A stretch of 48,591 nucleotides of DNA from an uncultured Verrucomicrobiales bacterium (lineage in GTDB: Bacteria; Verrucomicrobiota; Verrucomicrobiia; Verrucomicrobiales; Akkermansiaceae). The notes beneath the pieces are model-generated. The model was not told the origin of the DNA and ran no database searches. It saw nothing but the letters and a program-made list of their open reading frames with translations. The position numbers were made by a program, and so were the translations under genes. Numbering within the stretch: the stretch's first letter is position 1; every line of letters begins with the position of its first letter. This document shows positions 31,545 to 39,665 of the stretch, piece by piece. The DNA lies in contig CALCHQ010000009.1 of NCBI GenBank assembly GCA_937901085.1, positions 1 through 48,591 of the forward strand. Direction: 5' to 3'.

Positions 31545-32387
31545 TTACATCCGCTGGGCGTGGACGATGGAATCGGCCATGTTGCGTACCGTTTCCTCCA
31601 GAATGTTGCAGAGGTGGCTGCCGGCGCGGAAATCGGCAGCGGCAAAGAAATCTACCCGGTGCTGGCTGGATTTGAGCGCGTAGCACTTGCGGAAGCTGCG
31701 GCGGGATTCGTCATCGGGGTTATAGACGGCCACGCTGGTGCCGCCCTGCTGGCGCATCACCGTGAAGCAGGGGACATCCGTGGGGCCATCGCCGATGTAA
31801 ATCATGTGTTCAAAGGGGACGGGGCGTAAATCGCTGTCCATGTGGTCGTTCACATCTTCGATGTAATTGAGCATACCCTTGTTGATGCGGAAGAGGTACT
31901 GCGTCTTGCTGGTGTGCGAAATCACGCGTTTCGGGAAGCAGATGCGGCCATCCTGCTCGCTGAACTCGCAGCCGAACACCTCGCGCATGTAGGGACGGAT
32001 GATGGAGCCATCCAGAATTGTCTTGATACCGCTGGAGATGATGTAGAATTCTACCTTGACCCCGGCAAAGATGTGTTCCTTGCTCAGCGCGCGTTCTGCA
32101 AAGGAGGCAAAGAATTCGGGAATACCTTGGTAATAGGTCAGCTTCTTGCCCAGTTCGCGCAGGTGGTCGTTGCTGACACCGTCCAGGCTCAGCGTGTCCA
32201 GAATCTCCTTGAGGTAGCACAGCTCGCCATCCCAGCCTTCATCGCGCGCGCGGTCGTTGCATTTTTTCCAGAACTGTTCGGCATTGATGCCGTATTCAGG
32301 GAAGAGGGTGTCTTCCTGCATGTTGTGCGGGCTGAGCGTCTGGTCGAAGTCAAAAATGAGCGCGATTGTATTCTGGGGAACTGCCAT
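31545..32387 (-). CDS. HAD-superfamily hydrolase
   Basis: A 280-residue HAD phosphatase. Motif I is FDFDQTLSP with Asp13 and Asp15, motif II is IISSG, and motif IV is IGDGPTDVPCF with paired acidic residues. A helical cap (about 30-110) lies between I and II, the layout of C1-cap enzymes such as phosphoserine phosphatase relatives. The substrate cannot be read. The frame is open to 32675, but the ATG at 32387 directly follows the promoter at 32394-32422 and gives the correct N-terminus. Divergent from the lipoprotein at 32491 with facing promoters about 30 bp apart. Confidence 0.85.
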   Translation of the reverse strand: MAVPQNTIALIFDFDQTLSPHNMQEDTLFPEYGINAEQFWKKCNDRARDEGWDGELCYLKEILDTLSLDGVSNDHLRELGKKLTYYQGIPEFFASFAERALSKEHIFAGVKVEFYIISSGIKTILDGSIIRPYMREVFGCEFSEQDGRICFPKRVISHTSKTQYLFRINKGMLNYIEDVNDHMDSDLRPVPFEHMIYIGDGPTDVPCFTVMRQQGGTSVAVYNPDDESRRSFRKCYALKSSQHRVDFFAAADFRAGSHLCNILEETVRNMADSIVHAQRM

Positions 32388-32393
32388 GTCTAT

Positions 32394-32422
32394 CTTATAG
32401 CCGCTTTGCGGGGATTCTGCAA
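32394..32422 (-). promoter_or_regulatory. promoter for the HAD gene, abutting the start codon
   Basis: Minus strand TTGCAG (32417-32422), 17 bp, TATAAG (32394-32399), then 6 nt to the ATG at 32387. Confidence 0.65.
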
Positions 32423-32455
32423 GCAAAATGCTGTGTGTCTGTGTGAGAAATTGCA

Positions 32456-32484
32456 TTGACAAAACAGGGATAATGGTATTGAAT
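32456..32484 (+). promoter_or_regulatory. promoter for the lipoprotein gene, abutting the start codon
   Basis: Consensus TTGACA (32456-32461), 17 bp, TTGAAT (32479-32484), then 6 nt to the ATG at 32491. A TATTGA two bases earlier is an alternative -10. Confidence 0.65.
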
Positions 32485-32490
32485 AGTGGC

Positions 32491-32970
32491 ATGAGAATCA
32501 GTTTGTCTATCCTTGCGTCGGTGTGTCTGGCTGCCGTTTCCTGCACCCAGGTGCAGACAACCCGCATCACGGATATGGCAGACCTTCCGCTCAAGACTAC
32601 CAACCTGCCGGGTGAGGATTGGAAAAATGCCCCATTGCGGGCCAATGCACAGTTTGTCCTGTATGGTGCCAACACCGATGCCGAGCGTGAGCTGCGTAAG
32701 GGGGATTACTACTTCCTGCGTTGGTATGATGCCGAGCCGCAGAAGCCTGTGCGCCTGGTCATGCACTATACCCAGGCTCTTACCGGGGCCGATGTGCTGA
32801 CCCGCACGGTGGAATACAAGGAACCGCGCGAAGATGCCGGTTCCCGCCGCGAGCAGTTCTTCTTCTCCGGTGAGGAGCGCGCCCGCCGTGGCGATGTGAT
32901 GACCTGGAAGGTAGAACTCTACAGCGACGGCAAGCTGGTGGATACTTTGCAGTCTTACCTTTGGGAATAA
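32491..32970 (+). CDS. putative lipoprotein, unknown function
   Basis: A 159-residue protein that I do not recognise. A lipoprotein signal peptide ends Ala-Val-Ser-Cys, with the lipidated Cys at 18. The mature part is mixed alpha/beta with many charged residues, Tyr-Tyr-Phe-Leu-Arg-Trp-Tyr around the centre and a Lys-Val-Glu-Leu-Tyr-Ser-Asp-Gly strand pair near the end, possibly a small beta-sandwich. The start at 32491 fits both the promoter and the signal peptide; an ATG upstream at 32428 would lie before the promoter. The gene ends 10 bp before the lepA promoter. Confidence 0.75.
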   Translation: MRISLSILASVCLAAVSCTQVQTTRITDMADLPLKTTNLPGEDWKNAPLRANAQFVLYGANTDAERELRKGDYYFLRWYDAEPQKPVRLVMHYTQALTGADVLTRTVEYKEPREDAGSRREQFFFSGEERARRGDVMTWKVELYSDGKLVDTLQSYLWE

Positions 32971-32980
32971 GCGATTTCGC

Positions 32981-33009
32981 TTGACTTATGGCCGCATGTC
33001 GCGTATCCT
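32981..33009 (+). promoter_or_regulatory. promoter for lepA, abutting the start codon
   Basis: TTGACT (32981-32986), 17 bp, TATCCT (33004-33009), then 9 nt to the ATG at 33019. Confidence 0.65.
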
Positions 33010-33018
33010 TGCGCGCGC

Positions 33019-34827
33019 ATGGCAACGGATATCAAGTTCAAGCGCAATTTCTCCATCATTGCCCACATTGACCACGGCAAGACAACCCTGTCTGACCGTC
33101 TCTTGGAATTTACCAACACCATTGGCGAGCGAGACAAGCAGGACCAGCTGCTCGATGCCATGGATCTGGAGCGTGAGAAGGGGATTACCATCAAGTCTCA
33201 CCCCGTTACCATGCGTTACCATGCCAAGGATGGTAACACCTACGAACTCAATCTGCTGGATACCCCCGGCCACGTCGACTTCTCTTACGAAGTGAGCCGC
33301 TCGCTGGCGGCATGTGATGGTGCGGTGCTGATTGTGGATGCCGCCCAGGGGGTAGAGGCGCAGACGCTGGCCAACATGCACCTGGCCGTCGAGCAGAATC
33401 TGGAAATTGTCCCCGTGGTCAATAAGATTGACCTGCCCAGCACCAATCTGCCCCAGGTGTACCGCCAGCTGGAGGAAATCGTCTGCATCCCCAAGGAGGA
33501 GGCCATTCTCTGCTCCGCCAAAGCCGGTATCGGTATCGAAGATGTGCTGGAAGCCATCGTCACGCGCGTCCCGGCACCCAAGGTCATGGAGGACGACAAC
33601 CACCTGCGTGCCCTGGTGTTTGACTCGGTGTATGATGCCTACCGCGGCGTGGTTTCCTATGTACGCCTGGTCAGTGGCCGTGTCTCGCGCGGCATGAAGG
33701 TCAAGCTTTTCGCTACTGATGAAACCTACGAAGTGAAGGAAGTCGGTATCTTCACACCCAAGATGCAGGCCACAGACGAGCTGCACACGGGTGATGTAGG
33801 CTACATCATTGCCAACATGAAGAGCGCTGCCGATGTCAAGATTGGCGATACCTACACCAACCTGGCCGACCCGTGCAGTGAGCCGCTGCCCGGCTTCAAG
33901 GAAATCCGTCCCATGGTGTTCTCCGGCATCTACCCGGTGGATTCTGGCGATTACGAAGCGCTGAAGGCGGCCATGGCGAAGCTGCAGATTAACGATGCGG
34001 CCTTCACCTACATGGGCGAAAGTTCCGTGGCGCTGGGCTTCGGTTTCCGCTGTGGTTTCCTGGGGCTGCTGCACATGGAGATTATCCAGGAACGCCTGCG
34101 CCGCGAGTTCAACATGGACGTGATTTCCACCTACCCCTCCGTGATTTACGAAGTGCGTAAGACAGATGGCGAGGAAATCAACGTCGACAACCCCAGTATC
34201 CTTCCCGAACCGCAGGAAATTGATGAAATCCGCGAACCCATCGTCAAGGTCTTCATCATGATTCCCAGCGAATACATCGGCGCCATCATGAGCATCGTCA
34301 TGGAAAAGCGTGGTGAGCTGACGCATACCGAGACGATTGACGATACCCGCGTGATGCTGACCTGCCGCATTCCCATGGCTGAAATCCTGGTGGACTTCAA
34401 CGACAAGCTCAAGAGCGCCACGCGCGGCTATGGTTCCATGGACTACGAGTATGATGGTTACCAGGCGGCCAAACTGGTGAAGATGGATATGATGATTGCC
34501 GGTGAGCCGGTGGATGCCTTCTCCATGATAGTACACCGAGACCGCGCCGAATCCGTGGGCCGCGAGCTGGCGACCAAGCTCAAGGACGTGATTCCCCGCC
34601 AGCTCTTCACCGTGGCTATTCAGGCCTGCATCGGCGGCAAGATTATTGCCCGCGAAAGTATTTCCCCCATGCGCAAGAACGTGACGGCCAAGTGCTATGG
34701 CGGCGACGTGACCCGTAAGCGCAAGCTGCTGGAAAAGCAGAAAGAGGGTAAGAAGCGCATGAAGGCCATCGGTAAGGTGAGCATTCCGCAGGAAGCCTTC
34801 ATTAATGTACTCAAAAGCGGAGATTAA
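33019..34827 (+). CDS. lepA: elongation factor 4
   Basis: A 602-residue translational GTPase that acts on stalled or assembling ribosomes. The G1 motif AHIDHGKT is at 15-22, G3 DTPGH at 81-85 and G4 NKID at 135-138. The LepA-specific C-terminal domain with IGGKIIARESISPMRKNVTAKCYGGDVTRKRKLLEKQKEGKKRMK is complete. Length is the family norm (about 600). It is transcribed alone from a promoter whose -10 nearly touches the start codon and ends at the bidirectional terminator shared with rho. In many proteobacteria lepA precedes lepB; here it does not. Confidence 0.97.
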   Translation: MATDIKFKRNFSIIAHIDHGKTTLSDRLLEFTNTIGERDKQDQLLDAMDLEREKGITIKSHPVTMRYHAKDGNTYELNLLDTPGHVDFSYEVSRSLAACDGAVLIVDAAQGVEAQTLANMHLAVEQNLEIVPVVNKIDLPSTNLPQVYRQLEEIVCIPKEEAILCSAKAGIGIEDVLEAIVTRVPAPKVMEDDNHLRALVFDSVYDAYRGVVSYVRLVSGRVSRGMKVKLFATDETYEVKEVGIFTPKMQATDELHTGDVGYIIANMKSAADVKIGDTYTNLADPCSEPLPGFKEIRPMVFSGIYPVDSGDYEALKAAMAKLQINDAAFTYMGESSVALGFGFRCGFLGLLHMEIIQERLRREFNMDVISTYPSVIYEVRKTDGEEINVDNPSILPEPQEIDEIREPIVKVFIMIPSEYIGAIMSIVMEKRGELTHTETIDDTRVMLTCRIPMAEILVDFNDKLKSATRGYGSMDYEYDGYQAAKLVKMDMMIAGEPVDAFSMIVHRDRAESVGRELATKLKDVIPRQLFTVAIQACIGGKIIARESISPMRKNVTAKCYGGDVTRKRKLLEKQKEGKKRMKAIGKVSIPQEAFINVLKSGD

Positions 34828-34840
34828 CTCTTAACGCAAA

Positions 34841-34870
34841 AAAAAGCCGCGGAACATGCCGCGGCTTTTT
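34841..34870. terminator. bidirectional terminator between lepA and rho
   Basis: A 12-bp stem (34841-34852 with 34859-34870) with a 6-nt loop, flanked by A-runs and T-runs on both sides, ending both convergent transcripts. Confidence 0.9.
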
Positions 34871-34879
34871 CTTTTAAAG

Positions 34880-36232
34880 TTATCGCTGTGCCTTGATGTC
34901 CTGCATCAGCTGGGCGTTGGAATGGCAGCGCTTCAGGAAGAACAGCAGGCGCTCCATCGCCTCAGTAGGCTTGTGGTTGGCCAGCCCGCGGCGGATGAGG
35001 CGCACCTTCTCCAGCCATAATTCAGGGAGAATCAGTTCCTCACGGCGTGTGCCGCTCTTGAGGATGTCTACGGCGGGGTAGATGTACATTTCCGCAATGC
35101 GCCGGTTGAGTACCAGCTCCATGTTGCCCGTCCCCTTGAATTCCTGGAAAATCAGCTCATCCATGCGGCTGTTGGTCTCGACCAGCGCGGTGGCCAGAAT
35201 CGTGAGGGAACCGCCGCTGCGGGTGTTGCGGGCGGCCGCAAACAGTCTCCGGGGCATTTCGAGCGCGCGGGCATCAATACCGCCGCTCATGGTGCGCCCG
35301 CTGCCGCGCTCGGCGTTGTTGTAGGCGCGAGCCAGGCGGGTGATGGAGTCCAGCAGTATCAGCACATGCTTACCTGCCTCCACGAGGCGCTTGGCGCGTT
35401 CAATGGCCAATTCGGCCATGCGGCAGTGCTCGCGCACGTTGCTGTCGTTGCTGGAGGCAAAGATTTCCGCTCCGGGCAGGGCTCGTTTGAACTCCGTCAC
35501 TTCCTCCGGGCGCTCATCGACCAGCAGCACCATGAGGTGCAGATCTTCGCCGTAATTCTCCATGGCCCCCTCGGCAATATGCATGAGCAGGGTGGTTTTG
35601 CCGGTGCGGGGCGGGGCAACAATCAGCCCGCGCTGTCCGCGTGCCACTGGAGCCATCAGATCCAGAGTGCGGGTGGTAAAGCGTGAGGGAATAGTTTCAA
35701 AGGAAAGACGGTGGGTGGGGTTGACCGCCTTCAGGTCTTCAAAATGAGGGCAGGCGGCCGCTTCGGCAGGCTCCATGCCGTTCACCTTCTGGACGGAAAT
35801 GAGCTGGTGGCCGCGTTCATAGCGCTGGGCCATGCCGGTAATCTGCACAAAGGGGCGCAGGCGTAGTTCCGAGATGATGTCTGCCGGTACATAGATGGCC
35901 GCATCAGAGGGCGCCCAGTCATTATCAGCGGTGCGGATGAAGCCGAATCCCTTGCTGGTGATTTCCAGCACGCCGGTGATGCTTTCCGGCTCGCCCACAG
36001 GAACATAGGCCCGCGTGGGGGCTTCCTGGTTCTGCTGGCGGTTCTTGTTGTTGTGGTTCTTCTGCGGCTTGTGGCGGTTGAAGGATTCACGCCGCACCTG
36101 GCCGCCGCCCTGGCGTTGGGGCTCACCCTGGGCGGTTTTCTCTCCCTGCGGCTTGTTCCGACGGTGAAAATGGCGGCGCTGGTTGTTGCGCTGCTGCCGT
36201 TGGTTGTTATTGTTCTCTTCGGGAGCGGTCAT
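34880..36232 (-). CDS. rho: transcription termination factor Rho with disordered N-terminal extension
   Basis: A 450-residue hexameric RNA helicase that ends transcription at C-rich, G-poor RNA. Residues about 1-75 are low-complexity, about half Asn, Gln and Arg. The RNA-binding cold-shock domain follows (GFGFIR at 95-100). The ATPase core has the P-loop APPRTGKT at 206-213, Walker B LILLDS with Asp295, the Q-loop RTMSGGID at 313-320 and the R-loop EFKGTGN at 364-370. The usual Rho-N helical domain seems replaced by the disordered stretch. It lies downstream of yebC on the same strand, with a long hairpin (36261-36300) between them. Confidence 0.96.
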   Translation of the reverse strand: MTAPEENNNNQRQQRNNQRRHFHRRNKPQGEKTAQGEPQRQGGGQVRRESFNRHKPQKNHNNKNRQQNQEAPTRAYVPVGEPESITGVLEITSKGFGFIRTADNDWAPSDAAIYVPADIISELRLRPFVQITGMAQRYERGHQLISVQKVNGMEPAEAAACPHFEDLKAVNPTHRLSFETIPSRFTTRTLDLMAPVARGQRGLIVAPPRTGKTTLLMHIAEGAMENYGEDLHLMVLLVDERPEEVTEFKRALPGAEIFASSNDSNVREHCRMAELAIERAKRLVEAGKHVLILLDSITRLARAYNNAERGSGRTMSGGIDARALEMPRRLFAAARNTRSGGSLTILATALVETNSRMDELIFQEFKGTGNMELVLNRRIAEMYIYPAVDILKSGTRREELILPELWLEKVRLIRRGLANHKPTEAMERLLFFLKRCHSNAQLMQDIKAQR

Positions 36233-36260
36233 GACCTCAGAAAAAGAAGTAAGGATTCAG

Positions 36261-36300
36261 CAAATGAGGCAGGCGGTCTGCTGCACCGCCCGCCCATTTG
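36261..36300 (-). other. long hairpin between yebC and rho
   Basis: A 16-bp stem (36261-36266 plus 36268-36277 pairing with 36285-36300, with one bulged base) and a 7-nt loop. The minus strand continues with a pyrimidine-rich stretch, T-run only about 15 nt later, not a canonical U-tract. It lies about 30 nt before the rho ATG and may be an attenuator or RNA-stability element. Confidence 0.55.
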
Positions 36301-36338
36301 CGGGAATTAAGGAGAAAAACAGGAGGATGAAGCGAAAA

Positions 36339-37091
36339 TCAGAGCTGTTCAAGCACAGCGTCATCAATTTCGAAGTTGGCAAACACGTTCATCGTATCGT
36401 CGTAGTCGTCCAGCAGGTCATAGAGCTTCATGACCTTGCGTGCAACGGCTACATCGGAAATGGTGGTGGGGTTCTGCGGCACAGAGATGAGTTTCATGCC
36501 CGTGACATTCTTGCCAGCGGCTCCCAGAGCTTCGGAAACCGTACCCAGGTCGGTCGGGCCGCAGGTGAAGACCCACTCGCCTTCCTCATCGCCAGCCTCA
36601 AACTCGTCAGCGCCGCAGTCCATGGCAAGCTCCATGGCGGCATCTTCGTCGAGCGCGGCATCGATGATGCGGATTTCGCCCTTGCGGTCAAACTGGTAAG
36701 AAACGGAGCCGGGGGTGCCCATGTTGCCGCCGTTCTTGGAGAAAATAGTGCGGATTTCGGAAGAGCAGCGGTTGGTGTTGTCGGTGGCAACTTCCACGAT
36801 GATGGCCGTACCCTCCGGGCCGTAGCCCTCGTAGGTCACTTCCTGAATGGCCTCACCCTGGAGTTCGCCCGTGCCCTTCTTGACGGCGCGGTCAATATTG
36901 TCCTTGGGCATGGAGGCAGCCTTGGCACCTTCAATGGCGGTACGCAGACGCGGGTTGGTGTCTACATCGCCACCGCCGCTCTTGGCAGCCAGGGTGATTT
37001 CCTTGGAGAAACGGGCGAATATCTTGCCTTTCTTCGCGTCGGCGGCAGCCTTCGTGAACTTAATCTTGGACCATTTGTTATGACCGGACAT
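36339..37091 (-). CDS. yebC: YebC/PmpR-family protein
   Basis: A 250-residue member of the TACO1/YebC family, long annotated as transcription regulators and now linked to translation of difficult, proline-rich sequences. The N-terminus SGHNKWSKIKFTKAAADAKKG, then KIFARFSKEI and NPRLRTAIEGAKAASMPKDNI, is diagnostic. The acidic C-terminus (DDYDDTMNVFANFEID) is typical. Lies between tRNA-Pro and rho on the minus strand. No clear promoter was found immediately upstream; co-transcription with tRNA-Pro through the hairpin cluster at 37164-37217 is possible. Confidence 0.95.
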   Translation of the reverse strand: MSGHNKWSKIKFTKAAADAKKGKIFARFSKEITLAAKSGGGDVDTNPRLRTAIEGAKAASMPKDNIDRAVKKGTGELQGEAIQEVTYEGYGPEGTAIIVEVATDNTNRCSSEIRTIFSKNGGNMGTPGSVSYQFDRKGEIRIIDAALDEDAAMELAMDCGADEFEAGDEEGEWVFTCGPTDLGTVSEALGAAGKNVTGMKLISVPQNPTTISDVAVARKVMKLYDLLDDYDDTMNVFANFEIDDAVLEQL

Positions 37092-37163
37092 ATAATGAGA
37101 TATGGGGTTGTGAAAACGAATGTTCCACCGTATGCAGGTATGGGTGGAGATTCTGGCGCCAGG

Positions 37164-37217
37164 GCGAAGACCAATCTTCGCTGCGCTCCGCCCGAAGGCG
37201 GTTACCGGCTGAGCCGG
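37164..37217 (-). repeat. cluster of three short hairpins upstream of yebC
   Basis: Three perfect inverted repeats in a row: a 7-bp stem (37164-37170/37175-37181), a 5-bp stem with CGAA loop (37188-37192/37197-37201) and a 5-bp stem (37205-37209/37213-37217). They lie between the end of tRNA-Pro (followed on its strand by T6) and yebC. The rest of 37092-37230 shows no gene. Confidence 0.5.
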
Positions 37218-37229
37218 AGTAAGAAAAAA

Positions 37230-37303
<74 letters not shown>

Positions 37304-37323
37304 CTGTGCTTAAAGCCGGGGAA

Positions 37324-37351
37324 ATTATACATGGAAAATTGCCTTTGGCAA
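37324..37351 (-). promoter_or_regulatory. promoter for tRNA-Pro
   Basis: Minus strand TTGCCA (37346-37351), 16 bp, and a perfect TATAAT (37324-37329). Confidence 0.8.
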
Positions 37352-37383
37352 GTATAAAATCGTCTGTTATGCCAAAAATGGTG

Positions 37384-37420
37384 CAAAAACACCGCGTGGC
37401 CAGCCGGACCACGCGGTGTT
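37384..37420 (-). terminator. intrinsic terminator after the large membrane-tethered protein gene
   Basis: A 12-bp perfect stem (37388-37399 with 37409-37420), 9-nt loop, then on the minus strand a short T-run overlapping the stem end (complement of 37385-37389). Confidence 0.8.
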
Positions 37421-37475
37421 CCCGGTAATAAGTCACAGGAGGAGAGAGGTAATCCTGTGAGAGAAGGGGGGGGTA

Positions 37476-39548
37476 TCAGTTCTTGCTGCGCTTCTGGTAG
37501 GCTTCGCGCATCTGGGCGGCGTTGACAGCATTGGTGTGAGCCTTTTCCAGCGCCCGGCCGGCTTCGTACTGCACATCGTCGTCCTTGTCCTTCTTGTATT
37601 TCTCAAGGATGCTCACCACCCATTCGTGGTCGCTCAGCCCGCCCAGTACGCGGATGACCTGGAGCTTCTGCTTGCGGAGAGCCTCAAGCTTCTTGAGTTC
37701 TTCCTTGAGCTTGGGAAGATCCGGGTGCGTGTCGCCGATGTACAGGGTGGAGTCCACATCGGTCTTGTTGATGTAGTCCTGAATGTTGGAGGTGTCGCCG
37801 TAGGGATTGTCGAAGCACATGCCGAGCAGCTTTTCTGCATCGGCAATACTGCGGGCGCGGTCCTGCTTCAGGATTGTGCCGATGACATCGTTGATGCAGC
37901 GCAGGGCGGCAGCATTGCCAGCGTTGGATTCTTTCTGCTCCAGCACATAATCGAGGATGTCGTCATTACCCCAGGCACCCATGAGTACCGGGGCATTGCC
38001 CGTCCAACCCTTGGTCTTGATTTCGTTCTTGTAATATTCCAGCGCCTTGGGAGAGCAAGCGCGGGCCAGGGTGGAAATCATGGTGGCGTTCTTACGCAGC
38101 TTTTCAGGCATGTTGGTGAAGATGTCGTCACCAAGGCTGGCCTTGGCATCCGGGTCGTCCATCATCATGATGATGTTGTCCAGGCAGTTGCAGAGGTTGG
38201 GCGCCAGCACATTGTCGGCAATATCGGTCTTCAGGAGAGCCAGGATTTCCTTGGCGTCATCGGATGTGACGCGCAGGCCGATGCATTCCCAGATGTAGGA
38301 AAGATACTGGGTCTTCTTGGACCAGGGCTTGGCGGTCTTCTTGTCCGCCACGGTCTTGGCCAGCTTCTTCAGCTCGGCATTGACGCCCTTGGTGTCCGAA
38401 ATGGCAATGCGCTGCAGCAGCCAGTGGAACAGCGTGGGCTTGATTTTGACGCATTCCTTGCCCATGGTGGTGAAAATCATGGAGCGGACGGCTTCATCCT
38501 GTTCGGCAGCGAGACCGAGCAGCAGGCAGGCGTTCTGAGCCACGCCCTCGGCGCGTGCGCCGTAGCGGGGCTTGCCGTTCTCACCCAGCACGAAGGGATC
38601 GACCACCACTTCCATGAGAGCCTTGGCATCTTTCATGCTGCAAGAGACGTTGACCCCCTTCTTGGCGGCATCTGCCATGTTTTCCACACCCTGCATGTTG
38701 ATGTGCTGGGCGCGCTTGAGCAGGTCGTTCGTGTAATCAATGTGGGCCTGGATGCGGGCGTTTTCAGCCTGCTTCTGAACCACGAGAACGGTGCAGATGC
38801 CGATGGTGACCACCAGCAGGCCGGAGCCCACCATGAAGGGTACGGTTTTCCAGATGGGGGTGCGCTGTTCCTCTTCCTGGATAGCGCGCAGGTAGGCTTC
38901 CCGACGGGCGATTTCTTCTTCGCTCATCTCGGCATCTTCCTCCTCTCCTTCAGCAGCCTCTGCCTCCTCTTCAGGTTCTTTGGGGGCTTCGGCTTTCTTC
39001 TTCTTCTTGGCTGTGACAGAAAGCGGGCTGGCGGTCTTTGTTGTCTTGGCGGCCTTGAGCTTTTCGGTGGGGGTGGGCGTGTCGGCGGTGTCCTCCGCTA
39101 CCATGGTGCTGGCCGCTTCTGCTGTCTGGGTGGCCTCGGCCTCCGCGGTTTCGGCGGCAGCTTGCTCCTCGGCGGCCTGCAGGGCAGCCATCTGGCGGTT
39201 ATACTCTTCCATCTGGCGGTTGTATTCCTCCATCTGGCGCTCGTATTCCTCCTGGGCCAGGCGGGCAGCCTCGGCTTCGGCTGCGGCCTGGGCAGCGGCT
39301 TCATCCACCTGGGGGCCGGCCACCGGGGCGGGGGTGGTGATTTCTTCTGCGGGCTGAACCTTTACGGGTTCGTCCGGCTGGGGTTCTGCTGCGGCGGGAG
39401 CAGGGGCGGCGGCGGGCTTCCGGGGAACGATTGTCTTACCAGTAGCGCTTTTGAGCGTGGGTTGCTTGGTGGGGGCGGTTCCGGAGGGGCGCAGCGTGCG
39501 GACGGGAACGGTGCCTGCATTGGCGGTTTTCAGTTTCGGTGTAGCCAT
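37476..39548 (-). CDS. large membrane-tethered protein with disordered N-terminus and helical-repeat C-terminus
   Basis: A 690-residue protein that I cannot assign. Residues 1-230 are low-complexity: a Lys/Thr/Pro start, Ala/Pro/Glu stretches, then Glu-Glu-Tyr-Glu/Asn-Arg-Gln-Met heptads at about 100-120, and a Lys-rich then Glu-rich part. One membrane helix follows (about 235-256, WKTVPFMVGSGLLVVTIGICTV). Residues 260-690 are helical, with paired helices and Asp/Lys loops like HEAT or Armadillo repeats; the last, with GGLSDHEWVVSILEKYKKDKDDDVQYEAGRALEKA, is typical of HEAT. Predicted topology: N-terminus in the cytosol, repeat domain in the periplasm. No signal peptide. It is probably transcribed alone, from a possible promoter at 39588-39616. 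Confidence 0.72.
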   Translation of the reverse strand: MATPKLKTANAGTVPVRTLRPSGTAPTKQPTLKSATGKTIVPRKPAAAPAPAAAEPQPDEPVKVQPAEEITTPAPVAGPQVDEAAAQAAAEAEAARLAQEEYERQMEEYNRQMEEYNRQMAALQAAEEQAAAETAEAEATQTAEAASTMVAEDTADTPTPTEKLKAAKTTKTASPLSVTAKKKKKAEAPKEPEEEAEAAEGEEEDAEMSEEEIARREAYLRAIQEEEQRTPIWKTVPFMVGSGLLVVTIGICTVLVVQKQAENARIQAHIDYTNDLLKRAQHINMQGVENMADAAKKGVNVSCSMKDAKALMEVVVDPFVLGENGKPRYGARAEGVAQNACLLLGLAAEQDEAVRSMIFTTMGKECVKIKPTLFHWLLQRIAISDTKGVNAELKKLAKTVADKKTAKPWSKKTQYLSYIWECIGLRVTSDDAKEILALLKTDIADNVLAPNLCNCLDNIIMMMDDPDAKASLGDDIFTNMPEKLRKNATMISTLARACSPKALEYYKNEIKTKGWTGNAPVLMGAWGNDDILDYVLEQKESNAGNAAALRCINDVIGTILKQDRARSIADAEKLLGMCFDNPYGDTSNIQDYINKTDVDSTLYIGDTHPDLPKLKEELKKLEALRKQKLQVIRVLGGLSDHEWVVSILEKYKKDKDDDVQYEAGRALEKAHTNAVNAAQMREAYQKRSKN

Positions 39549-39587
39549 AGTCAGCGGAAATGTTGAAAAATTACTGCGTACCTTCTA

Positions 39588-39616
39588 CATTTAACATATT
39601 CTGCCACGCATTGCAA
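39588..39616 (-). promoter_or_regulatory. possible promoter for the large membrane-tethered protein
   Basis: Minus strand TTGCAA (39611-39616), 17 bp, TAAATG (39588-39593). The -10 is imperfect. Confidence 0.4.
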
Positions 39617-39665
39617 TCATTCATTCTGCAAGGCCGGAGCTTTTTTTGCAATCTTTTTTTTGCAA

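Noticed and set aside
39181..39250. Short tandem repeats suggesting a CRISPR-like or minisatellite array
   Set aside because: They are in-frame near-repeats coding for Glu-Tyr-Asn-Arg-Gln-Met heptads inside a gene, with no spacers of CRISPR type.
37536..39566. Plus-strand frame of 676 codons opposite the large membrane-tethered protein
   Set aside because: Composition is low-complexity Gly/Phe/Val/Leu from antisense of Ala/Glu/Lys codons. The minus-strand frame has a promoter-like site, a clear membrane helix and a terminator.
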